The position numbers and the translations under genes are program-made. The notes under the pieces were generated by a model. The model had not been told where the DNA came from. It saw only the letters and a list, made by a program, of their open reading frames with translations, and searched no databases. Below are positions 35,183 to 48,087 of a DNA stretch of 64,000 bases, one piece after another. Origin of the DNA: Prunus persica (Eukaryota > Streptophyta > Magnoliopsida > Rosales > Rosaceae); contig NC_034009.1 in NCBI RefSeq assembly GCF_000346465.2, positions 2,287,487 to 2,351,486 on the forward strand, in the 5' to 3' direction. Numbering within the stretch: position 1 is the stretch's first letter; every line of letters starts with the position of its first letter.

Positions 35183-35509
35183 CCTTCTTCTTCTATCTCT
35201 CAGCTAAAAACCCATCACATATTTTTTCTGATCTTGGTACGTAAGTTCTCAAATCTCAGTCTTCTTCTTTGATCTCTCAGCCAAAAACTCACCACATATA
35301 TATATTTTTTAATCTTGGTCTGTAAGTTCTCAAATCTCAATCTTCTTCTTCGATCTCTTAGCCAAAAACCCACCACATATTTTTTCTAATCTTGGTCTGT
35401 AAGTTCTCAAATCTCAGTCTTCTTCTTTGATCTCTCAGCCAAAAACCAACCACTTTTTTATTTTATTTTATATTTTATTTTAAATCTTGGTATGTAAGTT
35501 CTCAAAAGC
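35183..35509 (+). repeat. Minisatellite, four ~80 bp units
   Basis: Four head-to-tail units each contain CTTCTTCTT[CT][GT]ATCTCT, CAGCCAAAAACC, ATCTTGGT and TGTAAGTTCTCAAATCTC, with length variation in a T-rich segment (last unit longest). Each unit carries a TGTAAGT donor-like and a CTCTCAG acceptor-like motif. The origin could be a repeatedly duplicated 5' leader of a former gene (inference). Confidence 0.85.
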
Positions 35510-35589
35510 TAATCTGATTTATCATTTATATTATTTATATTTGTGTCATACCATGCAGTTATTTGCAAGTCCCCTTCATTTTAGCTAAC

Positions 35590-36260
35590 TGACTTACTAT
35601 GTCGGTTATTACCTTTCCGGGTGATGTGGAGTCACAGATACTCGGGATCCTTCTGCCTAGGCTCTTGACTCTCGAGCACCTCATGTCACACTTCGTTGAT
35701 GTTGGGTGAGCAACGTCAGTACTAACTGCTAACTCTTAATGCTCATGCATGGGCTCTTGCCCCTCAGACCCTTAATACCTCTTTCCCATGAAGTTGGGCA
35801 CCTCATTGTGAGCAATTTAGGCACCAGCAGCTAACTCTTGAGATGGCTAATCATTAGAGGATATTCTTTTCAGCCTTTGATATCTTCTGGAAATTTGCTA
35901 AGGAGGCTGCTACACAAGCACCTTATTCTTGTTAAGGAGCATACTGCTCATGTTCGGGGTTGACAATTTGATTAGGAGGTTGCTCCTCTTGCTCGGGATG
36001 CTACTGCCCAGGCAATTCCTCCGCAGACGAATAGTGGAAAAAAAGGGTAAGCATTTGGACGGCTACAATAGAAGAAGACAGGAAAAACATTTGGACTACT
36101 ACAATAGTATAGGAAGAAAAAAAGTAAGTTCAAGATCACCTTGATCTCGCTCATTAGATGTACCAAGTTCCCTACAGCAAGTTTAGGGTTAGGTTTCAGG
36201 CTTGCGAATGGTTTTGAAGCAAGTTCTGATGAGTTCGGATTCTAGGGTTTTTTGTTAGAG
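35590..36260 (+). other. Low-confidence coding relic or repeat debris
   Basis: Relatively GC-richer than its surroundings, with a short open stretch from 35599 and another around 35929-36144, neither with a recognisable domain. Stops interrupt any long frame. It may be debris of a retrotransposon or of a transcript following the minisatellite. No function assigned. Confidence 0.3.
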
Positions 36261-36271
36261 ACTTGGATTAA

Positions 36272-36483
36272 GGGCTCACTTTGGAGTGATTCTGGATAGG
36301 CCAGAATTACTTATTGGGAAAAACACATCCCACGTGCTTCCATATAATCACTTGAAGTGATTTTAAGTGATTTTGGGGAGAAACACTTCCCATATACTTC
36401 TACATAAAATCACTTAAAACCACTTAAAGTGATTATATAGAGAAGTGATTTTTAGCTATCTAGAATAACTCCCAAACGAGCCC
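36272..36483. mobile_element. Tourist-like (Harbinger) MITE
   Basis: A 212 bp element with left end GGGCTCACTTTGGAGT and right end complement GGGCTCGTTTGGGAGT, flanked by TAA (36269-36271 and 36484-36486). The interior is a set of inverted AAGTGATTTTAAGTGATTTT-type motifs able to fold into hairpins. Confidence 0.88.
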
Positions 36484-36486
36484 TAA

Positions 36487-38187
36487 AGGGGTTCGGAATC
36501 TATCATTTGTATTGAAAAATAATAATTTTCTTTGAAAAATGGACCAAAATTCAAGCTATCATTTGTATTGTCTTATTTTACAAATCAAGCTAAGTTAATT
36601 TATTGGAATCACATACATTTATAGCAATGCTCACACTTGCATAAAAAAAGAGTATTAATTGGTAGCACTTATTTCGCGGTATGTGATATTGGACCCCTGA
36701 TATATCGATTCCATCATAACTCCCGCTTGAAAATCACGTAAATCTCTATTCCCATAAATAAGATAAGTTTTGGACAAGATTGTTAGTGCAATATATATGT
36801 ATAGTTATATAAAATATTTGAAAATTCAAAGAAATAAAGCATTCTGCAGAATTTAACTGGTCATATACTATATTGCCAATTTAGAAAGATGAAGGTAGAG
36901 ATTACTTATCTTGATCTTCATAGCCATCGTTAGAGAAATTAACTTGTTGTAGCAATTAAGTGTTTACCTATTTAAATTACCAACGAAAAATGCTTGTGCC
37001 AACAAATTTTATGGCATTACACCAAAGTTTGCATAAAAGCGGCAATTAAGAATAGTTTGGAAATCAAATACGTGTAGTGCCGAACAATGTAAAATGAAAT
37101 CAAAACAATTGAAGCAATCAATATAAAGCTTTAGACAAAATTGAATTGCAGCACTAATTCTTTTGGATTCAACCTTCAGTTTAAAAGCAATAATAAAAAC
37201 TATATTAATTGTCCCATTTAAATACTAGTGGAAAGCTTCTGCAACAGAAATTATAAAACCAATTACTCAAAACTGAAACCATTACAGTCAAAATATACAA
37301 AATGATTTCTACACAAAATCTGGGTAATTAAATACAACATAAATTTTGAAAAAATATGTAGGCATATATGCACAAAATGGAATTGTCAAATTTAATTTAT
37401 CCATAAATGTAAAAAGATCTAATTCTCAATAAATTGAAGTTGGTTTCAAAACAGTTGTATCAGCCAACTAGCTAATGCTTTTATAGTTGTTGGCTGCCTC
37501 AAAATTAATTTTAAAACAAGAATAATGACAAAAATCTTATAAACCTTTCTGCCCTTTTTGCAACATAAATATCTATAATATTATCAAAATATTAAGTGGC
37601 AAAATCAATACACCCATTAAATATAAAATTGGTCAAACAAAATCAAATTGATGCAAAAATTGGTCATACCCAATAAGTGACAATAAAATGTAATAACAAT
37701 ATCATAATGAGATTTAAAACATTTAAAGCAATTGAAATTGTATAGACAACATAAAAGCTTTAAACTGCATCTACTCAAAACAAATCGTAATTTTCATTTT
37801 GAAAGTCCAATACAAATGCAAAAGCTTCAGTCAAAGAGTTAAAATGTATTAAAGCTAGCAATATGGGAAGAAAACAACTTTAACATACAAAGACTTTAGA
37901 TTATTATAAAAATATATATTTTTCCTCTTTCCGTAAAGCCAAATACAAAAATCTTTATATTATAAATAACATATAAACAAATGAGAAAGATTTTAAGGTA
38001 CAATGAAACTGAAGAAAACCAATTGATAGGTAAGTAAAAGCAAAATAAATTATAAGCAAGAAGGTGAGCTTGGCACGGTGAAGCACGTCAAATAAGCTAT
38101 CCTAAAGTTTTTGTAGCCTCCCTACGTGTAGGTACTGACGGTCTACAAGACTCCAAGATACGACCTTAATACATAAACTCAAGATCC
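36487..38187. other. AT-rich intergenic, no gene recognised
   Basis: Very AT-rich with many short A and T runs and no coding, RNA or transposon terminus that I can support. Confidence 0.5.
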
Positions 38188-38195
38188 GTTATGAG

Positions 38196-39068
38196 TAGGG
38201 GTGGTTGCGGTTCGGTAACCGTGAATTTTTCCCCGAACCGCAAACCGACCGACTATTTCCGGTAAGGTGATTTTTAAAATAGCAAACCGACCGCTTTTTG
38301 CGGTTTACCGCAATGCGATAAACTGCAAAAATCGGTCGGTTACTATGAATTAACGGTTTAAACCGATTTGAATATTTTGGGGCTAAATTAGACAACTTTA
38401 GATCTTTTTGTGTCATAAAAATTCAATTTTCCACACTTTTAAGCCTAGGTTTGATGCCTCTTTTGAAGTTTTTTGAGTTCAAGCATACTTTAATCAAAAA
38501 ATATAAATTCACAACCTCAACTTCTCAAGCATATATAAATTCACAACCTCAACCTCAACTTCTCAAGCATTCACAACCTAAAGAAAAATCCAATTCGAAG
38601 TTAATTAAAGTTACAAACCAAAAGGAGAACTCAAGTGTAGGTGGTGGTGAGTGAATTTTATTATAAGAAGAAGCCCTTCTTTATGAGTTGGAGTAGATGT
38701 TGTGTTTCGGGTGTATCGGTTTGTGTTTGGGGGATTAGAGGCATTAGGTGTGTTAGAGTGGCTAGACTCCATCTATAACACAACACAACACAAAAGCAAT
38801 AACATAAAAGCATATTAATAATAGATTAAACTCAACCAAATTAAAACACAACATCTAACTACTAAAATGCAATTTTAAAAAAATTATATTTACGGTTTGC
38901 CGTAACCGCGAGTTGCCAAAATCACATACGGCAACCGCAACCACAATTGCCGTTCGATTTCTAAAACCGCAATTTTTGGTCGGTTTTTAGCTATCGCGGT
39001 TCCAATGCGGTATAATGTCGGTTGGTTTTTGCGGTTTTTCAGTTTTTCGGTCTAAAATGCCACCCCTA
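38196..39068. mobile_element. hAT element with perfect 8 bp TSD
   Basis: An 873 bp element starting TAGGGGTGGTTGCGGTTCGG and, on minus from the right end, TAGGGGTGGCATTTTAGACC, flanked by GTTATGAG (38188-38195 and 39069-39076). The subterminal regions on both sides are crowded with CGGTTTGCGGTT/AACCGC motifs, as expected for hAT transposase-binding repeats. Nonautonomous. Its 3' third is part of a later tandem duplication. Confidence 0.92.
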
Positions 39069-39578
39069 GTTATGAGGATGTTTACAGATAGATATGTTTC
39101 CAAGTCACATAACCATTGTCCAAAAATACTAACAGAAAATAGAGAATATATATAAAAGTAGAAAATAAGAGAATCAAATTGTGGCATGTGATATGTTGAT
39201 GGAGTATCAAATTAAAAACAACATCTAACTACTAAAATGCAATTTAAAAAAAATTATATTTACGGTTTGCCGTAACCGCGAGTTGCCAAAATCACATACG
39301 GCAACCGCAACTGCAATTGCCGCTCGATTTCTAAAACCGCAATTTTTGGTCAGTTTTTAGCTATTGCGGTTCCAATGCGGTATAATGTCGGTTGGTTTTT
39401 GCGGTTTTTCAGTTTTTCGGTCTAAAATGCCACCCCTAGTTATGAGGATGTTTACAGATAGATATGTTTCCAAGTCACATAACCATTGCCCAAAAATACT
39501 AACAGAAAATAGAGAATATATATAAAAGTAGAAAATAAGATAATCAAATTGTGGTATGTGATATGTTGATGGTGTATC
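38838..39578 (+). repeat. 370 bp tandem duplication including the 3' end of the hAT
   Basis: Copy 1 (38838-39207) and copy 2 (39208-39578) are nearly identical. They share CAACATCTAACTACTAAAAT, the CGGTTTGCCGTAACCGCG stretch, the hAT 3' end CCACCCCTAGTTATGAGG and about 130 bp of the flank, ending GATATGTTGATGG[AT]GTATC. Since the unit crosses the transposon boundary and includes the target duplication, it arose after insertion. Junction microhomology is CAAATT. Confidence 0.92.
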
Positions 39579-39579
39579 A

Positions 39580-41034
39580 AATGTAAAGGAGGAGTGACCT
39601 TTTATAAGCATCCAAGAACATGTAACATTTACCATATTAAACTATAAAATTAAGGCATTCAATATAAAATAATACCTGAAAATTAAATATGTATAACCCC
39701 ACAATAAATAAAATAAAACAGTCAAAATAATTAAATAAATAAAAACGATTAAACTTTTAAAATCTTTTTAAAATTTCAATAAAAGGTGGCAATAATTGTG
39801 GTGTTAGTTGTGGTTTTCTTCTTTAAACCTAATTGTTTAGATAACATTTGTTTCGGTGAAATTTTAAGATGAGGTCTCAGGCTCTAAAATCCCTCCATGA
39901 ATTCACAAATCTCATCATAAGTGTACTAAACGGAGCACTTTAGCAATATTGGATTTTAAGTGCCATCTAGCTCCAGGCAAAACTTTGGTGTCCCATCTTA
40001 GCCCCAAATTCCAACTCAAACCCCTCATTTAAACACATTGTGACTAATTTTCAAGACTTAAATGCCGTTTTGCTTTGTGAACTAAATCAAAATTGTCAAT
40101 TTACTGATGATCTATTTTTCGGTAAATTTAGGACTTTAACTATATAAAAATAGCTAATTTGAGACTTGTCGTCAATTTTTTAGATTTCCATCCAAACTTC
40201 CGTTAAAATGAGGAGTAAAATCGTAATTTTCTTTATAAAAAAAAAAGAGAAAATTTTAAAATTTAAATTTTAAAAATAAGAAATAAAATGAGAAAATAAC
40301 AAATAAAAAAAAACCAGCCCCTATCCCTGTACCCAACATAGCCGCACGCTCCCCGCCTCCCCTCCTCCCCTCCTCCTCCGGCAAGCGAAAGCCACTACCC
40401 AAAGAGCGACTCTACGTAGCTTGGATTCGATTTGAGGGCCAAAGGAGACACCTCCGTAAGTTGCAACAACTCGACATCAAACGACGCCGCATCCACCGCG
40501 ATTTCCATACTCATCTATACACATATACAGATCACAGAACCCTAGATTCAGAATTCAAATCCCCAAGAGAAGTGAGAGAAAGGGAGAGAGTTTCGGTACC
40601 CACACATTGTTGTTCCGTTTGAGGAATTTGATTCCGTTTTGCATTGGCTGATTACGAATTCAAATTGTCCAGGTTTGGTCAATTCTTGTTTCCACTGAAT
40701 AAGCATTTTGGAAAATTTCCCTGTTTTGTGAAATAGACAAAGCATAAAGAAAAAGGGTGATCATGAGTAACTATCAATTAGGTGTTTGGAGCATATTGAG
40801 AAGTACCGAACAAGTTCCATATTTGATAGGATATGTGACCATTACATCTACATCCATACTATGTAGCTTTTAATCCAAGAACAAGTCTCTACATGGTTGT
40901 TTAGCTCTTGACTGAGTGATTGCTCTTTCTGCTTAACTGTTGATATATTTAAAGAAAGTAATGAGCTTGAGCAAATTTGCATGCAACTTAGAAATGTTCA
41001 TGTCACAGCTATATGTTGCTTTTGACGGATCATC
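39580..41034 (+). other. Intergenic and putative leader of the agenet gene
   Basis: Around 40320-40480 there is a C-rich segment ending CTCC|GTAAGT (about 40455) that could be a leader exon with a donor site, and 40520-40740 resembles a leader too. The 40090-40210 part shares ATTTCCATCCAAACTTCC with the ends of the Mutator-like element at 26333. Exon boundaries upstream of the start codon are not determined. Confidence 0.35.
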
Positions 41035-44000
41035 ATGGGCGTGCATGACCTACCATTTATAGCTGGCCAAGAGGTAGAATCAAGATCATTTATTGCAGGT
41101 TTTCGTGGTGCATGGTTCCGATGTAAGGTATCTATCATGATAAAGATTACTAGCTTTATCCATTGATGATCAATTTTGTTTCATCCTAAGTGTATTTTAA
41201 ACTTGACTGTTGCACTCTTAAAACTGTGGTTAACAATTGCCAACATCTTGTATTGGTCTCATTGTTTTCACTATTGATACTGATACAAAACATTTATAAC
41301 ATTTGTCAGAGTCGGTTTGTTTCCTTATAAAGGGATATTAGGGAGTGCGAATGCTAAGAAGTTACTTAGGAATATGAAAAGAGTCATCCTTTGTTTAAGG
41401 AAACATTAAAAGTCTGTTTAGGGTGGAGGAAGAATCATTAGTAATCAAATTGTAAAAGAGACAGTACCTACAGTCTTGAAGATCACATTTTGACAGAACA
41501 ATATGGCTTGGTAACAAAGGATTGGTTGTTTTATTAGTATATCAGGCTTTTTATGATTTCAGTTTTAAAAAATCTAGGTTTGGAGTTATTTATCGACTAG
41601 ATCATGCTGTTGGTAGGCAAAGAAACCATCAAACAGATGTGACCAATGCGTTCTAGAAATATTTCAGCAATAGCAGCCATTGGCAGAGATTTCAAATGAA
41701 ATAGATGAAACTTTTCCTTTGCATTGACCACTAATTATTAATCAGAATGTTGATTGTGATCAAGATTTGTGACTTAAGGTGGAGATACCAGAATTTATTG
41801 GAGAACAACTAGGGGAAGTTTTGGGTTGGTTAACTGAAGATGAAAGAATTTTGAATACCTTGATCTTCCAGATAGAAAGAAGGTGAAGTTGGTAGTAGTT
41901 TTGTTGAGAGGGGAACTACTATGAAGGACAAAAAGCTCACGTAGGAAACCAGCGAATTCAATCCTGCTCTAAGATGCATAAATTGACCATAGTCAGTTCT
42001 TCCACTAAACTATAAAGGAAACTTATCTTATTAATACTTAATAATAGTAATACCAAGCCCTCTAAAAGGAAATCATTAAGTTTGAGGATAAAGGCTAATG
42101 TTAGCTGAATCTGTGATGCAGGGCAGCGGCTATAAGCTGCTGTCCAGCGACCCAAACATACCCAAAAAACAGAGGATAGAAGATAAAGCAGTAGAATCGA
42201 AGTTGGAATGAAGATAACTGAGTTCTAGGGCAAAATCCCAATAGAAACTCTATAGACTAAAGTCTGAAATTATATTCATCATCAAAAACTAAATACAAGA
42301 GTCTCTTAGTAGCCTATTTATACTAGAATATAGAAAACCTAATTGACGTAGAAATTAAAAACCTAAACAGGAAATTAAACCAAATCCCAGTAAGAATAGG
42401 AAAACAAGTAATAAAATAACCTATTAATTTAATATAACTAAAAATTAGTCTTATTGGCTGATGCTCACTTAGATTAGGAAAGTCTAATAGATGCTCCTGC
42501 ATCAATCTGAAATGTAGATCTTCTTGTTATTTGATAGGATAAAGAGGATAAAGGCTAATGTTATTCAGGAAATTAGGAACATAAATCCAGTAGTCTGGTG
42601 GAGTTACATAAGAACCATGCTGGACTATAGGTTGTGTTGGTTGGGAATGAAGATTGAAGCACATGTATGACCTAGAAACCAACCTAATTATTTTTTAATA
42701 GGACCTGAATAAGTAGCTTCTGGATTAGGCTCAAGAAAATATCAGGCAGATTGTTTATGATAGGATTGCAGTTTTGCATGATGAAGTTGGCGGTAAAGAA
42801 TATATTTGTTTACTGCATAAAGTATCTTTTGAAGATGATGACCCTAACACTGAAATTTTCAGTCAATTACAATGATCAATTGGTATCAAGATGTTGTTGA
42901 TCTTGCAATGAGGATGCTGTGAATGTTTCTATACCAACTACTTTGGTTGATATTGAGGGGGACTGAAAGTTTTGTAGGTTTTCAATCATGATTTAGTGAA
43001 CCTTGCCAACAAATTGAAGGCTGTAATCGAAGGAGGGCCAAAATATTATGACATCCAATGAAAGTCAAAGACCCTGTTTGTTTTCTTATAAAATAATAAT
43101 AGTATGGGTCAGGAATACTAAGAAATTATTTATAAATGTTAAATAGTCATCGATGTTTTGTGGGAGCATTAAAAGTCTGTTTAGGGAAGAAGAAGAGTTA
43201 TTAGTAAGATATTTTGATAGCGACGTATTGTCTTATAGAAGTATTGGTATTTTCAGGTCTTAGTATATCAGATATTTTCGAGATTTCTCCTTAAGAATCG
43301 AGGCTCGAACAATGTTTGAACTTTGAAGTATGATTAGTCATCTACCTACTGTGTAGCAGGGACTCTGCTATGTTCTATTTACATCATACACCAAGAAGTT
43401 GTTGACCATTTAGGTAATCAAAGGCCTCATTCTTTCCTTAGGCATTTACTTTCTCATAGAAAAGATTCTGATGTTGAAAATTTTCATTAAACAAGGAAAA
43501 TTCCGATGTTGTATGTGTTTCAAGCAAATGAGTACATGAGTTGTAATACATTTTCATACAGTTGTTGGGCTCTTTCTCCCCCATCCCTCTCCCTCTGTGT
43601 GATCTCTTGAGTGATCCATAGGTGCTGGTGGGATGGCATGTCTTTTTGTTAAGAAGGCAAGTAGAGCAGAGTGGGTAACTGTTAGAGTGGAATGATAGTT
43701 TATTTGAGAGGCAGATACTATTTTGGAAGCTAGGTAGAAGATTTTAGGGAGGAGGTAGAGTTTTCCCTGGGATAGAGTTATATTGTTTTTGCTATTTTGA
43801 ACTGAGTATTATCAGGGATGGTTGGGGTTGGGGAGTTGTTGTTTTCTAGCCGATGTGTTCTCGATGGACTTCTGGCCCATCTTGCTCTGTAAATTTCTTT
43901 TAACAAAATTGCTGTTTCTTATCAAATAAATTCTGGAAGTAAAATACATTTCTTGTGGTTGCATTCTCCTGTTCCCTTAAGATTTTTTTTGTAGCTTTTG

Positions 44001-47000
44001 TATTTTCTTTTTGTTCCTTGGTTATATTTCATAAAATCTTTACTTACTCCACTAATAAAGAACAGATTTTCCTGCATTATTAGGTGGGATTTTTAGATTT
44101 ATGACTAAGCCTTTAGAACCATATGTGTGCATAATTTACTTTTTCCAACCTGAATTATTCAACATATACATGCTTAAGCTTTACAAATACTACCATCAAT
44201 TCTCCTATTTTTTGCTAAAAAAATTGGGCATCTGATATAACTTCCAATGATTTATGGTTTACTCTTCAAGATAATGATATCGTACTCTCTAAATGTTTTA
44301 ATTGTCACCCAGATAATAGAGATTGCCTGGAGAATGGGTCAGATTTCAACCTCCTTGGAGTATTTTGACTTTCCGGGTGAAAGTAAGTGATATCCGTTGG
44401 TATGTTTCCTCAATGAGGATTTTTTTTGGGGGGGGGGTTGTTTGAGTTTGTTCTATATTTATTGTATATGTTAATGTACTTGATTAATTGTACTTTGATT
44501 TTGAGGATCATAAAGTAATTTATTATGTAAGAATTGCATATACTATCAAACAATATGGTCTGTGAGACGGGAATAGTAATAGTTGCCTAGTTTTTATTTA
44601 TATCTATGAAGGCTCGTTTCTGGTTATCAAGTAAAATAAATATTTTTGTGAGAGTGATGGCTCTCTTTTTTCCTTTTTGTTTTCTGTAATTGTCCTTATC
44701 TGCAGAAATAACTTGGACAAAAATATATCAAGCAAGCCGTGCTTATAGTAAAAAGTCATCAAAGTCAAGAAAATTGCAATTGATGTTGCGGCCTTACTTT
44801 CCTCCTGTCTATCACGAAACTACAATGCCTGATGTCAATACAATAGCGGAAGTGGTAGTTCTTGTCGGTGATGTCTGGAAAGTGGGAGATTTAGTTGATT
44901 GGTGGAAGGATGGTTGTTATTGGTCTGGAAGAGTAACAGAAGTATTAGGGAATGAGAAAGTTAAGGTGATTCTTCTATTCCTCTCATATTGTCTTATTTT
45001 AAGTGCTGACTTTAGATACGTGTTTTCATTTTGTGTCTTGGCGCATTCGTTGAGGTGTTAAGCATAATTTTTTTCCCCTTCAGATTCTACGCTGTCTTCA
45101 CTCCAATTTTTGACAAACCAATTGTTTGACCTCTGATTCACTGTAGATTGTTTAAACATAGCCGAAGTCATTGACTCCTTACAAAACCATGCTATACATG
45201 ATTTTTCTTGAGCTCTTCGCTTAATTCACATGTCATTACTGGGTCAGGGGGAATGTGCTATGTTTATCTAGTGCAATAGAGTACTAGCTGCACTTGTTCG
45301 TTGAACTATAGTTACTTTGATGTCAAAGAGATGCTTTGCTTCTATATAATAATTGGTGTTCTCTATTTTTTTTCCAGATTGAGTTGCCGCCTCCTCCTGT
45401 TGGCGAAGGATGTTCCTATGAAGTTTCTTGCAAGGACTTGCGCCCATCCTTGGATTGGTCTCCAGAAAATGGTTGGACAGTACCCACAACGGTACCTACA
45501 GCCCATTCATTTATCTGTATCTTTTATCCTGTTTTTCGTTTATGCTTTGTTATGTAAAACTTTGTTTGAGCGGAAATATCAGATATTACCTCGAAATTGA
45601 GATGTGCGTTTATTTTGAATAATCATGTCCATCAGCTTGAATTGTCAGTTGTCCACATGCCCATCACATGATGATGATGATGATGCGGCACTTCCGGAAA
45701 TTGGCACTTAACTAATGAGTGCCATGCATGAAATCATTTGTGAAGTTACAATATATATATATATATATATTGCTTTTTACTGAGAGCTCTCTTTCTCTCT
45801 CACGTTGTCACTTCGGTGTTGAACTTTTGGCATTGACCTTGCATCTAGTATTCTCCTATTGAAAATAATACATCTTTCATTTTTTTGTTTTTTGTTGGAA
45901 CAATACATCATAGCTTTTTAGTTATTTATGTTCTGTTTATTTTTTTTCTGCAATTCTTACTTCTTGCCATCATGGGCTCCTGATTCATGAAAAAATGCCA
46001 CAATCCTTGGCTAACCAATAATGCATTTGTCACCCATGTTAACATTCTTTCTTCAATTTGGTATTGAAGTATTAAAGCTACTTCTGCCTTGTCACTTTTG
46101 GTGGTTCTTCTGCCGTGTAGGTTTTGATGCTTCATGTTCAATTAAGAAAAGGAAAACAATTATTTTATCCTTCTATTTCTAAATTATTTGGAATGCCTTT
46201 TTGGTTGCAGGAGAGTGAAAATGGGCATCCTTGTGCTCGAATAATGAAGCCTTGTAATCAAGGTACGGATGCACATTTTACTTCTCACTGGTCAACAACA
46301 TATTTGCAAACTTATGCATGTTATTATGTTGTTTTTATCCTTCTGACTCCAAAATCTAGGGCTTGCAACAACTGGCTGTTATAAAATAAAATTGAAGCCG
46401 TTAGAGGTGATTACTTATACATTGTGTTTTAAACCTTTTTTTTTTTTTTAAACTTAATTTTTATGTCAGTTCTGACAAGGCATTGGAACATCGACTATTC
46501 TAAAATGACAATGTCCATAAGACTGAGTGGTCATTTGATCTTTGGTGGAGTTGGCCAGTTGCTAACCTGGTCAATTATTAAACAACCAAAGATAAAGAAA
46601 GATCAAATCAGATAGCAGAACTGGAACCAATTTTATAATTCAATGGGATGTGGTGCCTTCTGGAAACTTAAGCATTTGCAACACTTATGCATCTTCTCCA
46701 GCCTTGTGGGCTTTGGTTATTGTCAATGCTGCTTGAACGGGTTTCAAATGCCACTCAACAATATTGAGATTTTAACCTTTTTATTAGGAGTTTAATACTT
46801 TGCCTTTGAATATAGTATGATCTGGTCATTAGTTAATATAAACTGTGAATTGCATCCATAGTTTATTGACTTTATCTTTCATATTGCTCAAGTAGAGGCT
46901 TTTTTAAATATTTTTTTGGGTGGACCATATGGAAAGGAAACAGTTACATACACATACAAGACTAAAATAGGTAGATCCCGTACAGAGGCTTGTTAAAGCT

Positions 47001-48060
47001 TTAAGCCAAACTAGTCTTCCCACATTTTGGCGTTGCTTTTCTCATACTACTTGTCCAGGCCTGGTGAAAGTACAGCAGTTTTAAGCATGTGGCAACTGTA
47101 GTTACACCTTATAATCTCCGTATAGGCTTGTGTGATGTTAAAGGCAAATTATGAGTTCTTGTATAATTATCCAGTTAACACAGGTCATATAGATATTGGT
47201 TTCAACTCCTCCTTGGTTAAGATTGACATGGGAGAAGTGAAACCAGATAAAAGTTTCAAGAGTTTGAAATGAATAATGAAAAAGTCTATGTTGAGCTTAA
47301 AAAAAGTAATAGTAGGAGAAGAAAAACAGAACATCAACGCTATAAGAATACTGTGGTGGAATTTTTGGTGAGTGTATAGTTGTCTGGCACCAGGTTTCAT
47401 ATCACTTCTATTGTAGTGTGCATAATGCAATCAAATTTAACCATAACAACTTGCTTCTTGCTCTTGAATCTTGCCTTTCAAATTTTTTGTAAACAGGAAC
47501 TACAATTAATAGCACAATTGATCTGATTGAGAGAGGATTATATTGTTGTTGCAGGGGGCATTTCAAGCTTGACAGCCCGTTCTGTAGGTGATGGAAGAAA
47601 GGGTGTCCAAGCCATTGCTGGAGCATCACATCCTTCTTCTCAAGTATCTGCTAGCTCATTGCAACCTCTTGATGGATTAGAGGAAATGGCAAAGCAACCG
47701 TTAGGTGCTATAACAGCAAAGTTGACACCCACACCAGAAACAAATGTTGATTCTGACATGGCAGATAGTGGGATTGGGAAGACGAGTTGCTCAGATAGTG
47801 TTTCAAGTTCGCATATTAAAAATGCATCAAAGGGGATGGGGAGATCTACAACTGGGAAAGACAGAGTTGACAACAATGGGTCCTTAAAGAAGTTGAAAAC
47901 AGATCAAAGCATAGTTTTAAATTCAATGAGCTCTGATACATTAGAAGGTGCGATTTTAGACTTGGAGGAACTTGTAAACCGGGTTAAATGGATGAAGGGT
48001 GTCTTGGAGATTGGAATGCCTTTGACAAGTGCCATGCGCCCCACTTGGAAGTTTTTGTGA
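41035..48060 (+). CDS. Agenet (plant Tudor-like) domain protein
   Basis: Six exons, 41035-41127, 44313-44382, 44706-44965, 45378-45491, 46211-46262 and 47555-48060, with GT-AG introns, sum to 1095 nt (364 aa). A first agenet repeat lies at residues ~7-55 (PFIAGQEVESRSF, GFRGAWFRCK, LEYFDFPGE). A second lies at ~115-180 (WKVGDLVDWWKDGCYWSGRV, then YEVSCKDLRPSLDW). The rest is a Ser/Thr-rich linker and a conserved C-terminal ILDLEELVNRVKWMKGVLE helix. Agenet domains are Tudor-like readers of methylated histone tails or RNA-associated modules; this protein is probably nuclear. The start ATG begins the agenet block directly. The first intron is 3.2 kb and repeat-rich. After the stop the frame continues HHPSSTPK to a second stop at 48085, which resembles the usual family C-terminus, so the stop at 48058-48060 may be a recent truncation. 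Confidence 0.87.
41236..43590 (+). repeat. Intron segments duplicated at the right edge of the window
   Basis: Parts of the first agenet intron (about 41236-41395 and 43030-43590) recur at 63354-63497 and 63545-64000 in the same order and orientation. Within the intron, 41310-41460 and 43070-43215 are themselves diverged copies (GTTTGTTT[CT]CTTATAAA and TTAAAAGTCTGTTTAGGG in both). Confidence 0.85.
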
Positions 48061-48087
48061 CATCATCCCTCGTCCACACCAAAATGA

